A stretch of 64,000 nucleotides of DNA from positions 620,001 through 684,000 of the forward strand of contig MU863875.1 of the NCBI GenBank assembly GCA_033296885.1, read 5' to 3'. Of this stretch, positions 45,369 to 55,470 are shown piece after piece. The notes under the pieces were generated by a model. That model did not search any database, had not been told where the DNA came from, and saw only the letters and a list, made by a program, of their open reading frames with translations. Made by a program: the position numbers and the translations under genes. Within the stretch, counting starts at the first letter, position 1. Each line of letters starts with the position of its first letter. This DNA is from Triangularia verruculosa (lineage: Eukaryota; Ascomycota; Sordariomycetes; Sordariales; Podosporaceae).

Positions 45369-45515
45369 TAAAACCAGTAGAAAAGGCCTATTAACAACCT
45401 TCTTTAGGCGTATTACCATCTTTTAATACGGTAAAAGTATCTTTTAAAGTATTTTTAATATCTTTCAAGGCCTATTAACTATATTTTAAGGCCTATTAGC
45501 TATCTTTCAATACTG
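45369..45515 (+). repeat. Degenerate ~21-nt tandem repeat, locus B
   Basis: About six imperfect units of AAGGCCTATTAACTATCTTT, for example AAGGCCTATTAACAACCTTC, TAGGCGTATTACCATCTTTT, AAGGCCTATTAACTATATTT and AAGGCCTATTAGCTATCTTT. The consensus is the reverse complement of locus A at 29.7 kb. Confidence 0.78.
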
Positions 45516-45833
45516 TATTCCCCCTTTGCAGTGCCAGTTTTTTTGTCCAGGGCGTGACATGGTATCCTTTGTTCACGTTCACGCACAGTACGGGAGTCCC
45601 AAAATTGCGGGGAAGCAAAAGAATCCTTTGTTTGTAAATGGTCTGGTGATCGACAACCACTTCCCGCAGTGGGTTCACCAAGCACATTGTTTTGTATCTC
45701 CGAGCCTTCTCCGGAAACTGGGGAGAAACAACAGACGACAAAGTCGATGCAAGGCTACCATTTCTCTTTAGTCAAGACACTGGGGGGAGGGGAACGAAGG
45801 GAAACAGCGATGATAGGCTAGATCAGTGATCCT

Positions 45834-45835
<2 letters not shown>

Positions 45836-45862
<27 letters not shown>
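45836..45862. repeat. (CA)n microsatellite
   Basis: An uninterrupted alternating CA tract of about 27 nt in intergenic DNA; a likely length-polymorphic marker. Confidence 0.95.
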
Positions 45863-45866
<4 letters not shown>

Positions 45867-47070
45867 GAATGGAATCACACCCCCAGGCCAAGGGAGGTGA
45901 GAATGAGTGTTTTTTCAAATTTCCAATATCTCTCTGCTGGCCAATACGGAAAGGATGGGGATGCAGCAGCCATCAAGGTTTTTCTTGGCAAAAGTGCGGA
46001 GAAAATAATATGTGTGACATGCAGCCCTTTTCACCCCTTCCATCTCAAATCTTCAGAACTCAGCCCCCCCAAGTTTGGAGAAGGATGGGTGGATGGGTGT
46101 GAAGGAGCGGACGCTACTATTCTGATCAGCATTCCCTCTCGCTTCTCAAAAGCTGAAGAAAAATGTACCGGTGGTGATGGGAATTCGTCAAGATGACGAT
46201 TTTACTACGAACTTTTTCATTTTTGACAAGAGGTAACCAGTTCGCCAGTCGGGGGACGGGGGGTTTAAAAGCCGACATAATACCGATCAGGTTTTTATCA
46301 GATGTTGCTTGTCTGAGACATATACACACACGGACAAAGCAAAGGGAACTCGGACTAAGACCCGACCAAAAACTTGCATTATCTGCGAAAAGGGGGCGCT
46401 GGCTGGCCGGCTGACAGTTAAACGCGAGTGCGCGAGCAAAAAGCCACAACCTGCTTTTATCGAGCGGTTGCAGGTGTTTGAGTGGCTGCTGTTTTTTCTC
46501 GTAACGAAAGCTGAGAGGCAACGAGAGAATGCGCGCGCAAGAATGTGTACGTAATTGTGTGTTTGCGGTTTGGTTGGTAAGGGGAGGGGAGGTGCAGCGT
46601 ATGCACCCCGGATGGGCCGGCACTTTTGGGGTTGAGAGAGTGGAGAGGTGAGGTAGGGAGATAAACGCTGACTCTTGTTTGTGAGAGAGAGAAGAGTTGA
46701 GCGTTACGTCGGTTCGGGCACTACTGCACATCCATTCCCCTCATCCCATGGGATGCTATCTGTATCTGTGTGCGTAGGGGTGGCTCTGTACTCCGCATGA
46801 TTGCTTGAATTGCTACCAAACTATCTTCAACCAGGGATAAGGTGGTGGTGTTGATGATGGTGGGCGCACAACATGCCGAAGCACCGACGCCGACCAGACA
46901 GACAAGTGAAGAATAGGTGTTAGCGCCGCTGCCGTCCGCATGTCACCGGAGCCGGACCGGAGGTAGGGTCCCCTGTCCCGGGGGACGTTGCATTGTATGA
47001 TCTTGGACATGACATCAACTTCGCAGTCTTGACACCAAAGCAGAAGATTTATTGACACACTACCTAGGCA

Positions 47071-47747
47071 AGATGCCGTGTGAAGTGTAACGGACCCCTA
47101 TATGCCACCGACTCCGTGCTGGCCATTGAGCTTTGCGTAGGTACCTATGCTTGTCAATACGATATCGATCTGACATACATCAACAAACCATTGATGGAAA
47201 TTCGCAATCCACCCACCAAAACAGCCAGACCCTCCATCACGACCCACGGCACATCGTAAAGTATCTTGTGTAATGGCCGATCTTTTTGACTGCGCCGCCT
47301 CGTTTATCTCTCTTGATCATCACCTCACCCACCCACCCACCCATCCCATCCCATCCGTATCCGTCGAGATATTCCATCTGATACATAGGATCAAAACCAC
47401 AGTCTAACCTACCCTCCAAAACGACAGGCCAATGTTCACGAGGGATATGCAACTAGACATGCCGTGGCGAATTTTGACCCATGGGAGTTGCAATGTCTGC
47501 CCCATCAGCAGCACGTCCAGCTCGGGTAGGCAGTTGGGTAGGATAAGGGAGTGACATGCTGTGTAAAGCGTGTAACGGTCCCCGGAAAAGCAACCACCAT
47601 TTCCTACCCTTATCTTGATCAGCTGCTTTTGATGAGATAGTGATTTTACGTACAAAGATGGGAAAAAGGCAAATTCTTTTCGCCACAAGGGAACCAGTAT
47701 TCTCGAGAACGCGATATGTAAGTGCTCATGCTGTGTAATGGACCCTT
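47071..47747 (+). repeat. Short dispersed motif, three to four copies
   Basis: Copy 1 (47072-47098) reads GATGCCGTGTGAAG then TGTAACGGACCCC. Copy 2 (47555-47583) reads CATGCTGTGTAAAGCG then TGTAACGGTCCCC. Copy 3 (47727-47745) is CATGCTGTGTAATGGACCC, as if copy 2 had collapsed between its two GTGTAA words. A fourth partial copy, TTGTGTAATGG, is at 47266-47276. All are in the same orientation in intergenic DNA. Confidence 0.6.
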
Positions 47748-48137
47748 GAATAACGGCATCAAAGAGAGGAAGGAGGGCCGGTGCCGCACAGAACTCATCC
47801 TCTCTGCTTGAGTAAATCTCACTTTCTCTGAAGGTACACAGCAGGAGCTCTGTAGTATGGGCATATATCCCTTTACCGCAGGTCTACACCGTATTGGAAA
47901 GCAACTATGTTGAGGACAGTAGCACCATGGGGAAACTGCTTCAATATACTACCAAACTTACAACAAAAGCTCTGCCCTCACTTCGCTTCTTCGCGTTTCC
48001 TCATTTGCCTTCTCATCCTTTCTTACTCTTCACAAAACGAAACACAAACGCCCTGAGACGAGCCGCCAGCCGGCTACCAGAAGTTAGTTAGAATCAGCCT
48101 GCCCTTGCCACTATCTATCACGTAGCTGCATCCCAAA

Positions 48138-49299
48138 CTAGTGAGACAGTGCACGGCCAGGATGCCTTCCATGGTTGATTCCGGGCTTTTGGCTCTCCAA
48201 TAACTGAGACACTACCCTTTCCAGAGCCACATCCTCGGGCATGTTCCTATGGTCCCAGACCTGTCTGTCTATTTCCCCCAAAACCCTCTTCCAATCCTTG
48301 ACGCAGTTGTCGAATGCTCCCCTTATGGCAGATGGCCAATGGTCGGGCATTCGCGTGTTCGAATCGCTTCGGTCGCGAAGCAACCGGGTGGAGGCTATCG
48401 TCAGCCCGGCAAGCCCAACAGCCATGCCGACGGCTATCGATGCCCCGGGGAGCGCGTCGGCGCCCATGGCCCCGGACAAGACTTTATCCCCGGGGAATGT
48501 GTAGTCAAGATTCCCGTCTTGAAAAGACTGGAGGCCCTCACCTGGCCTAACGGCGCCGATGCGTATCGGCTCCGTCAGGCTGAAGGGCCGTTGGGGCTGG
48601 CCGGGCCTGGAGGTTCCTGATTCGTAATAGTCGGCATCGTAGTCGTCAGTGGTGGCCTGGCCATCTGGTAGATGGGGGTCCTCGGTTTTACAGATGATCA
48701 CGATGCCCTGGGCGTCGGCTTTTTGGATGGCGGATTCAAGTTGAGCAACAAGGCGCTCATCATGGCTGTGTCGTCCGGCGGACATGATGCAGCATATGTA
48801 GATAATGTCGACATTCTTCTTGATGGCCCATTCCACGGCCTACTAGCAAAGTCAGCGGCTGTTAGGCATGTAGAGAGAGGTGTCCGATGACAGGGATACA
48901 TCAGGCCGGGGTAGATTGGCAAGTTACCTGCATTGTTCCGGCCAGAAGGCGTGACGTTGAATCGTGAGGAAGTTTAGCCACGTAGAATTGTGCAAACGGG
49001 CACAAACGGCGGATAAGACTTGCCATTGATGTCCCATGGCCACTTGGGCAGACAAAATACTCTTCAACCAGTCCGTGCCGCTCATCTCTGGAGAACGACT
49101 TTCCATCTGCGATGTTTACCCGTTGCCCATCTGAATTTGTCAGGTCAACTCCATCATCAATGATGGCGATTCTTAGTTGAGGCGTTCTCGCCCCAAAGCT
49201 GGCCTCCTCCAAGCCGTACACTAGCCGTGTAAAGCTTTTCATGGCTTGCAGCCAGCCGTGACTGGAAGCTCTTCGTGTAAGTCTTCTGAACAACGACAT
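48138..49299 (-). CDS. Subtilisin-like (S8) serine protease domain protein
   Basis: Exons 49299-48928 and 48839-48138, intron 48840-48927 (donor GTAACT, acceptor TAGTAG), 357 aa. The catalytic triad is complete: Asp in LRIAIIDDGVDL, His in SGHGTSMASLIRRLCP and Ser in PGASIAVGMAVGLAGL, preceded by a Gly-rich strand (VLSGAMGAD). There is no signal peptide or propeptide, so it is probably cytoplasmic, unlike secreted subtilases. The Gly-Ala-Ser-Ile around the nucleophile differs from the usual Gly-Thr-Ser-Met. It lies 315 nt downstream of the kinase/ankyrin gene on the same strand, and I recall fungal proteins where kinase or ankyrin modules and this domain are fused, so the ATG at 49299 may be an internal Met of a larger gene. 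Confidence 0.82.
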
Positions 49300-49614
49300 G
49301 GTTGAAACAGGGCAACTTGCCGAACGACTCTCCGCATCAACCCCAATGGTTGCACCGCCTGGTTATGATGGAGGTTCCAGGATACCTGTACTGTGGGGAG
49401 TCTCCGTAAAAGACGTTGTTTGAAACTTTCTAGTATGTCACAAGGCTGATCCTCAATGTTGCCAGGCCGTCTTGGCCCCGGAAGCTCAACCTGTTGGGCT
49501 GGTCAGCAGATCTAGAATGATCGTGGCTAGCAAAACGACATGAGTGAGTGATATTGGAGTATCGCACCGTGACCTCGACCTTCTGAAGCTAAATGACATG
49601 ACGGCCCAAGTTAG
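49300..49614 (-). other. Gap between kinase/ankyrin and subtilase frames, possibly coding
   Basis: A minus-strand open stretch from about 49505 down to 49400 reads VELPGPRRPGNIEDQPCDIL and continues with a charged segment ending RRLPTVQ, directly followed by GTATCC. A branch-like GCTAAC lies just after the ankyrin stop, at about 49608-49613. I could not find one set of splice sites that joins both neighbours in frame. Confidence 0.35.
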
Positions 49615-52600
49615 CTAAGATAAGTTCTGACTGGTTATTAGATGAATGCTCTTCACCTTTTGTAATCTAGCGAGTCCATGCTTCCCCGACCAAGCGTGAA
49701 GTACGTTAGCATTCCCGCTGGAGTACAGCCGTACTACTTGGGCATTGGGCGCCACTTTTACGAGCGTATCGCTGCTAATGTCGACGTGCTTCCAGTCCCA
49801 AACTTCGATACCAAAATTGCCATTCAGGGCATCTTTGATGGTTTCCTCGGTTTCGCGTGTCTTACCGTTGTCGATAACGCGGACTTCTAGAATCCGCTGG
49901 ACGTGCTTTCGCTCTCTCAGCCACCTGAAGACGAGTGCGGCCGGTAGCTTCAGTGACGGCTCAGGACGGCGAGCAGTCGGCTCCTGATCATATGCTACTT
50001 GAATTGCCTCTGAAGATAGAAAGACATATTTGAGAATTGGCTCGAACGTCATCTGATTCTCCAGCGACCGCAGAAGCTCCTCGGTGACCGGCTTTCTCAT
50101 CGCGCTGAGGTCAAAGGCGATGCGGCGCTCTGTGAGATAAGAAGATATGGTCAGTGCTAGTCTATTGGAGCTCCAAAGACGTAGAATGATAAGTAAGCAG
50201 GTCTCTCTACCTTGATGGTTTGTATATGTACCCAGCTGTCCGCTGCTGTTGCGAACATAGTGATATCTAAGCACGTCCCGGACAATTTCCATATCGTCGG
50301 CTTTAGTCGGGCGACGATTGTCTTCCACTTTATGTCCCTCATGCGGAGCAAGAAGGACGTTCGCCCTCACTAGGCTGTGTCTAGCAAATGGCTTTTGGTC
50401 AATTTCTGCGGCCCGAGTGTCGCTGTCTCCCGAAGACTGTGCTGCATGGCGAGTCTCTAGACACAGGTATGGTACCAGGCCTGTCTTGTTGCACATAGAC
50501 ATTGCGCCTGGAAATGTTTTGATGAGCAGTTCGATCAAATCAGACTTTGCTTTGTGGAGCACAGCCATGTGCAGCGGTGTATTCCCATCTTCATCCTGGC
50601 TTTCGAGCACCTCAGTATTGCCCGAAGGGCCCATAAGCAAGCCAATCCAATTTTTGTACCGTCGATTCGCTTGGGTGAGACGGGATGCGCGTTTGAATGC
50701 TTCGTGGAGAGGTGTCTGCCCCCTTTCATTCTTAGACGTGATGGACGCCCCTCGTTCGATGAGTAGTGGCACGATGCTCCGCAGACCGCGGCTTACTGCC
50801 ATGTGTAGAATCGACGATCGATTAGAATGCTCTTCGGTAATGACCAACTCTTCAGACTGAAGGAGCCGCTCTGCCACAAGCTCTAGACTTCTGTCAACCG
50901 CCTTATACAAAGCGGCGAACCCGTTAGCATCCCTTTTGTTTATATCGGCTCCCTTGGCAAGCAGTATGTTGACAATCTCAAGTACAGCGTCAGGAGGAGC
51001 ATCGTCGACCGTGATGTGTAGCGGAGTTCGTGACGTTCTGTCGTTTGCTTCACAGTCAGCGCCAGCCTCCACGAGCAACCTTACTGAGGATGAGCGTCCC
51101 GAAGCTGCAGCGACATGTAGTGGCGTTCGTTCCTCCTCGTCAACCATGTCGACTACATCGGCGCCTTTTATGCGCCGTAGCAGAAACGCTAGTGGCTCTG
51201 TGTTCTCCTTCAGCATTGTGCTGTGCAGCACCGTCCTGCCCTCATCGTCCGCATCTTCGACTTTGACACCTCTATCCAGCAGCAAGTCCACCATTTCTTT
51301 CCAGTTTGTATGAATCGAGTCACATGCCTCGCGTAGAGCAGTGCAGCCGTTGGCGTCTGGCGCGTCTACGTCGGCTCCCTTGTCCAGCAGAAGCGTAGCA
51401 ATTCTGACGTATCCTCCAGCGGCCGCTCTATGCAGGGCGCTTTTGCCGTGATCGTCCACGCCATTGACATTAACGCAGTCCGGCAGGTTCACCAGCCTCT
51501 CAACGACACTGACATGTCCATATTCAACGGACTTTATCAGGGCCGTCACGCCACCCCGGCCGTCAGTGTCGAATTTGGCCTCGTTGTCCAGCAGGATCCC
51601 CGCCATTACTGTCCGCCCGTTTTCGATGGCATGCCAAAGCGGCGTGTACCCTTCCGCATCGGGCTCATTCACAAACGAGCTGATATTGACATCTTCCAGT
51701 ATGCTCAAAAGAAGCCTTGTCAGCTCAATGGCCTTCTCATCACCTTCTATCGCCGCCCAGTGCAAAACATTCTTCTGTGGCACAGCCATATCGCCGTTAG
51801 TATGCTGACCAGCAAGGCCATCATTCTGATTCTTCGGCTGCGCGGGGTTGCTCAGCGTTGTGATCCTAGTCACCTCATTACCGTTGGTCTCTTGACGATT
51901 CGCCTCGGTCTGACCCTGAAGCTCAGTCGCCTGGGCTAGGATTTCGCTCATCTCCGGACGGTCTGCAGAGTTGAAAGCCATACATCTCTCCACCAGATCC
52001 CAGAGCTTCGGTGAATACTCGTCAGGCAGATAAAAAGGCATGTCCTGCTGGTCGGTTATTTGACCGGGCGATGCTGGCTCATACGCCGCGAGCTCGTACA
52101 CAGTGCCTTGAGTTGATGCATGTCAACAATGTTTGTGGTGACTAGGTTGGCGAGGGAAGCAGGGGAGAGAAAGACCTACATCCGAGCGAGAATACATCGC
52201 ATCTTGTAGTCCAGGTCGAGTTACCATTTGCCATTTCCTGTCGGGGACAGTAAAAAAACCGCATCAGCTAACTGAGCTCAAATTTCTCGATGGAATTACT
52301 TACTGGCGCCATATAGCGAGGCGTTGATCCGCGAGTACTCTCGACCTCACCATTATTCCCGAGCGCCTCGATCAACCCGAAGTCACAGAGTCTGACTTGG
52401 TATCCGGTTGTAAGTAGGACTTGTGATCATTAGTTACCTAGTACGATGCCAAGCTTACAGCTTGCCACAGTTAAGAATACTGGGTGTACTTACCATTCTC
52501 AGGCTTGATATCCTTGGGGTAGGATTCCTGGGACCTGTCGATGACAGTAGTTCAGGGCATCCGCTAACTGTCTTGTAATGTCCAATACAACATACTCTGG

Positions 52601-53231
52601 CAAATGTTCGGGTGAGGTTAAACTAGCAGGAGGTAGGTAGCCATATCATCTCTTGGAGACTAAGGATGCTGTTGCTTGCACTTACCTCTTGCGCGTCTCA
52701 ATAAAGGTTTTCAGATCCCCGCCTTCGCAAAACTTCATGAATATCAACGAGAAGGTGGACCGAGAAAGAAACTCCACGACACGCACGACGTTTGGGTGCT
52801 CCAGCTGGCGGACTCTTTCGAACTCATTCTGTATCGTTTTGCTGACAGAGTCGCTCCCTCTAAGAATGACCTTGCAGGCCAGGATCTTTATACACGCATT
52901 GCGAAGTCAGTAAACTCATCAACATCAGGCACAGGCAGACTCGGGAGCATGCCTTCTCCTCAGACTTCTCCGTCGCTCTCTGCCTAACTTTAAACACCTT
53001 TCCATAACCTCCTTTTCCGAGGAAACCTTGGGGCAAAGGCTCGTACTTTCTGGTATCCATCTCTGCGTGACTGGACTCTTCTGTGTGTTCCAAGGAGGAA
53101 GGAACCAGACTCAGAAAGCTCTCTACCCAAGTACCCGGAGGCGGGGCAGAGCCCGACTCCTGCAATGAGGGGCAGGACTTGCCTGTGATTTGATTAAGCT
53201 CGAGCTGAAAAGGCAACCACTGAGCACGCAT
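49615..53231 (-). pseudogene. Protein kinase / ankyrin-repeat protein with frameshift in catalytic loop
   Basis: Seven exons can be placed: 53231-52953, 52885-52686, 52622-52494, 52395-52304, 52237-52180, 52106-50211 and 50129-49615 (about 1,055 codons). Kinase: GFLGKGGYGKVFKV, LACKVILRG, EHPNVVRVVEF, LCDFGLIEALG, TPRYMAPEMANG, DVFSLGCTVYELAAYEP. In exon 3 the expected ILHKDIKPEN reads ILP then shifts by +1 at CCCC (52516-52519), reaching a TGA; all other joins keep phase. After a linker come about 11 ankyrin repeats (such as NGCTALREAC, GRTVLHSTM, ERTPLHVAAASGRSS), then a conserved-looking region with FGIEVWDWKHVDISSDTL and VVRLYSSGNANVLHAW that I associate with fungal subtilase-fused proteins. 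The first intron is GC-AG. An alternative start is the ATG at 53060 (MDTRKYEPLPQGF). Confidence 0.75.
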
Positions 53232-53295
53232 CTTTCCATTGGGTGTGCCTGGGCTGCATAAAAGGCAGCATTTCTGATTAAGTAAAGATACAACC

Positions 53296-54201
53296 CTACC
53301 CCGAATCGGAACCCGAACTCGAGCTTGTTCCAACAAATACCACCAGCACAGCAGCGTAGGTGGCCGTTGCCGTCACAATGACCTCGTTTTTGGCGTCAAA
53401 GGCAAAGGCCAGTGAAAATGCAAACAGCAGCACAGCCATCGACACAGTGATCAGGCTCTTGTTCAACGAAGGTTGGAAAATCATGATGACCATGGGTACG
53501 ACCAAGGAAGCACCTGCTGCAGTCCCAATGAGGAATCGAGCCAACGCATTCAAGAACGGGGAGTATATCTCGGGCATCCCGTGGTGCTGGTACTCATGCG
53601 GCCGAATCTCTCGCTCGTCCTTGCTCCACGAGAGCACATTGGGCAGTACCTTTCGCAAAAACTCGCGAACGGCATCGGAAGATTGTGTCTTGGTGCTGAT
53701 GGTTAAGTACTGAGTGTTGTAGGGTGCATTGCGCTCTGGGGACTCTGAATAGGGTGCCGAGAGCTCCTCAAAGGCGCCTTCCAGAGCCATCCGCTGCTGC
53801 AATCCGACACTATCCGGAACCTTGCGCAGTTCAGCCAGGTACCTGTAGTCCTTGATGGCCTCCACTGGCCCGCCCAATGTGTTAGCACTACGACCTAGCG
53901 AGCCCGCTACCGCTGCAGCATTGTTGCACTTACCGTACTGATGGAGAGTGACCCTCAGCAGTTCCATTTGCTTTGACGACGTGGTTTTCTGGTGCTTGAT
54001 CTCGGCTTTAATACGTACGAGGTTGTTGAATAGATGGGTGAGGTTGAGTCTGTGTAAACGGTTGAAGTCACCGAGAGCTGGGTGGTCGTATTCCTTCAAG
54101 ATATTGAGATCGGCTCTGTTGTCATGCTCATATGCATTCGCAACCAGGCGCTCCCAATAGTCTGGGGGGATCGGAAATTCCGTGATATTCTCACTCGCCA
54201 T
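53296..54201 (-). CDS. DUF6594-like fungal membrane protein
   Basis: Exons 54201-53934 and 53864-53296, with a 69-nt, in-frame, stop-free intron at 53865-53933 (donor GTAAGT, branch GCTAAC, acceptor GCCAG), give 278 aa. The join makes LHQYVEAIKDYRYL. The N-terminal half is a helical region: WERLVANAYEHDNRADLNIL, then GDFNRLHRLNLTHLFNNLVR. The C-terminus has three closely spaced transmembrane segments, FLIGTAAGASLVVPMVIMIF, SLITVSMAVLLFAFSLAFAF and VTATATYAAVLVVFVG. This build matches my memory of DUF6594, a fungal family without known function whose members often sit near incompatibility-type genes. The stop lies 64 nt before the kinase ATG on the same strand. A possible GTAGGG donor overlaps the stop, so the two may be spliced together. 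Confidence 0.8.
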   Translation of the reverse strand: MASENITEFPIPPDYWERLVANAYEHDNRADLNILKEYDHPALGDFNRLHRLNLTHLFNNLVRIKAEIKHQKTTSSKQMELLRVTLHQYGKCNNAAAVAGSLGRSANTLGGPVEAIKDYRYLAELRKVPDSVGLQQRMALEGAFEELSAPYSESPERNAPYNTQYLTISTKTQSSDAVREFLRKVLPNVLSWSKDEREIRPHEYQHHGMPEIYSPFLNALARFLIGTAAGASLVVPMVIMIFQPSLNKSLITVSMAVLLFAFSLAFAFDAKNEVIVTATATYAAVLVVFVGTSSSSGSDSG

Positions 54202-54532
54202 GGTGTATGATAATCAAGGAAACAGTTCACCGCGGACTGGACCTTGTTGGGGGAAGAGAGTGCTGGCCTTATAAGTAATATCATGTCTCTCGACGACGAA
54301 CTTGGCTTTTCTACCTCATCGCTACCCACCAATGATGTGCCGCATTTGCAGTGTGAAGGGAGCTGGCCGCTGCAGTCAGCTCCAAATGCCCGAAACAGAA
54401 CAAGCAGCACAAGCAAACCCTTCCCCTCCCCTCACGAATACCCGGCGGAAGATATTCACCTTCTGGTCCCCTCATCCCACCACCACATAGAAGGCCAATC
54501 CTGCTGTGTTCAAGCAGCTCAGAATTTGTAAA
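54202..54532. promoter_or_regulatory. Bidirectional promoter region (331 nt)
   Basis: This separates the DUF6594-like gene (minus) from the 161-aa gene (plus). It is short for two divergent genes, which suggests shared regulation. No specific binding site was recognised. Confidence 0.5.
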
Positions 54533-55067
54533 ATGTTCAGCTTTTTGAGGTCCAAGCCAAGCAACTCGATCAAACACCTTGCTCCCGGCCCACAGACATC
54601 GATGGATACCCCGGTCAACCCACGAAGCTACCTTTCAGCACTCATCAACACCCTTGGCAACATTGCTGATCTTATTGATGATATCAACCCCCCAAGATTT
54701 CCAGAAATCATCTGGCCGCCCGAGGGCACCGCCAAAGTACAACAACGCACGCTCTGTGACATGATTGTTGAAGGAGCAAACAAGATTGCAGACGCCTGCA
54801 CCGGTGTTGAGCTTCCCGGTCAGTGTTATGCCCCTCCTGTCCGAAGAATCTGTTATATTATCTGTGAGTTGGTAGCCTGATACCTGTAAACAGAATCCAA
54901 GACCCCAAACAGCAAAGAACTTCCACAACACGATTCGGACCGAGTTTCAGAGACCGCTGCACAAGGCCACCAGCAAGAGAGGGCCCGCAGAGGCACTGGA
55001 TATGGGTGACTACAGAACAAGACTCGAAGCGCTATTAGCCGAGATTCTGAGAGAGATCATGTCGTGA
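54533..55067 (+). CDS. Small 161-aa protein divergent from the DUF6594/kinase array
   Basis: Exon 1 54533-54863 starts at ATG in AAAATGTTCAGC; exon 2 is 54913-55067. The 49-nt intron 54864-54912 has a strong GTGAGT donor, a CTGAT branch-like site and a CAAACAG acceptor. Splicing gives VRRICYIISKNFHNTIRTEF and ends ALLAEILREIMS. The N-terminus (MFSFLRSKPSNSIKHLAPGP) is basic and Ser/Pro-rich. The middle is helical and hydrophobic (YLSALINTLGNIADLIDDI) with four cysteines in ADACTGVELPGQCYAPPVRR and nearby. I do not recognise the family. A signal peptide is not evident. Its divergent position beside a signalling-type array makes a functional link possible but unproven. Confidence 0.7.
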
Positions 55068-55324
55068 AGGTTTTGGAGTAGAAGGCACTGCCTAGGTAGC
55101 GAAAGAGCAACGGTGAGAATCATGGCAGCTTACTTTGTGTCTCGCGAAACTTCTGTTACATACTTACCGAGCTCAGGTGCTTTGGTCTTTATCAACAGGA
55201 GTGCCAATCAACATATGGTGTGGCACGGTACGCACAACACAGGCCATCTCACAGTTACCTTAACTTGATGTCAGACAGGAAGGTAGCCTGTGACAAGCTA
55301 CAGGGGAGTCAGAAACTGAATCTG

Positions 55325-55470
55325 CCCATTACCCCTTTTCACCATTACCCCTTTTCACCATTACCCCTTTTCACCATTGCCTCTTTACCCCTTTACACCA
55401 TTACACCATTACACCATTACACCATTACCCCTTTACACCATTACCCCTTTACACCTTTACCTGTTTACAC
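55325..55470. repeat. Minisatellite of CATTACCCC / TTACACCA units
   Basis: Three copies of a 16-nt unit, CATTACCCCTTTTCAC, are followed by four or five copies of TTACACCA, then mixed CCTTTACACCATTAC units. The motif is not the fungal telomere repeat (CCCTAA). Confidence 0.85.

Larger units (their letters stand above)
41182..48137. other. Gene desert (7.0 kb)
   Basis: Frames here are mostly under 150 codons; the longest (46126-46731, minus) lacks domain-like composition. The left end is the CaMKK-type promoter, the right end the 3' flank of the subtilase gene. It contains a G-quadruplex-type tract (42067-42090), the 45.4-kb tandem repeat, a CA microsatellite, and a short dispersed motif at 47.07-47.75 kb. 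No tRNA, 5S rRNA or transposon was recognised by eye. Confidence 0.5.

Noticed and set aside
46126..46731. 201-codon minus-strand frame in the gene desert
   Set aside because: Composition is irregular, no motif is visible, and competing frames overlap it.
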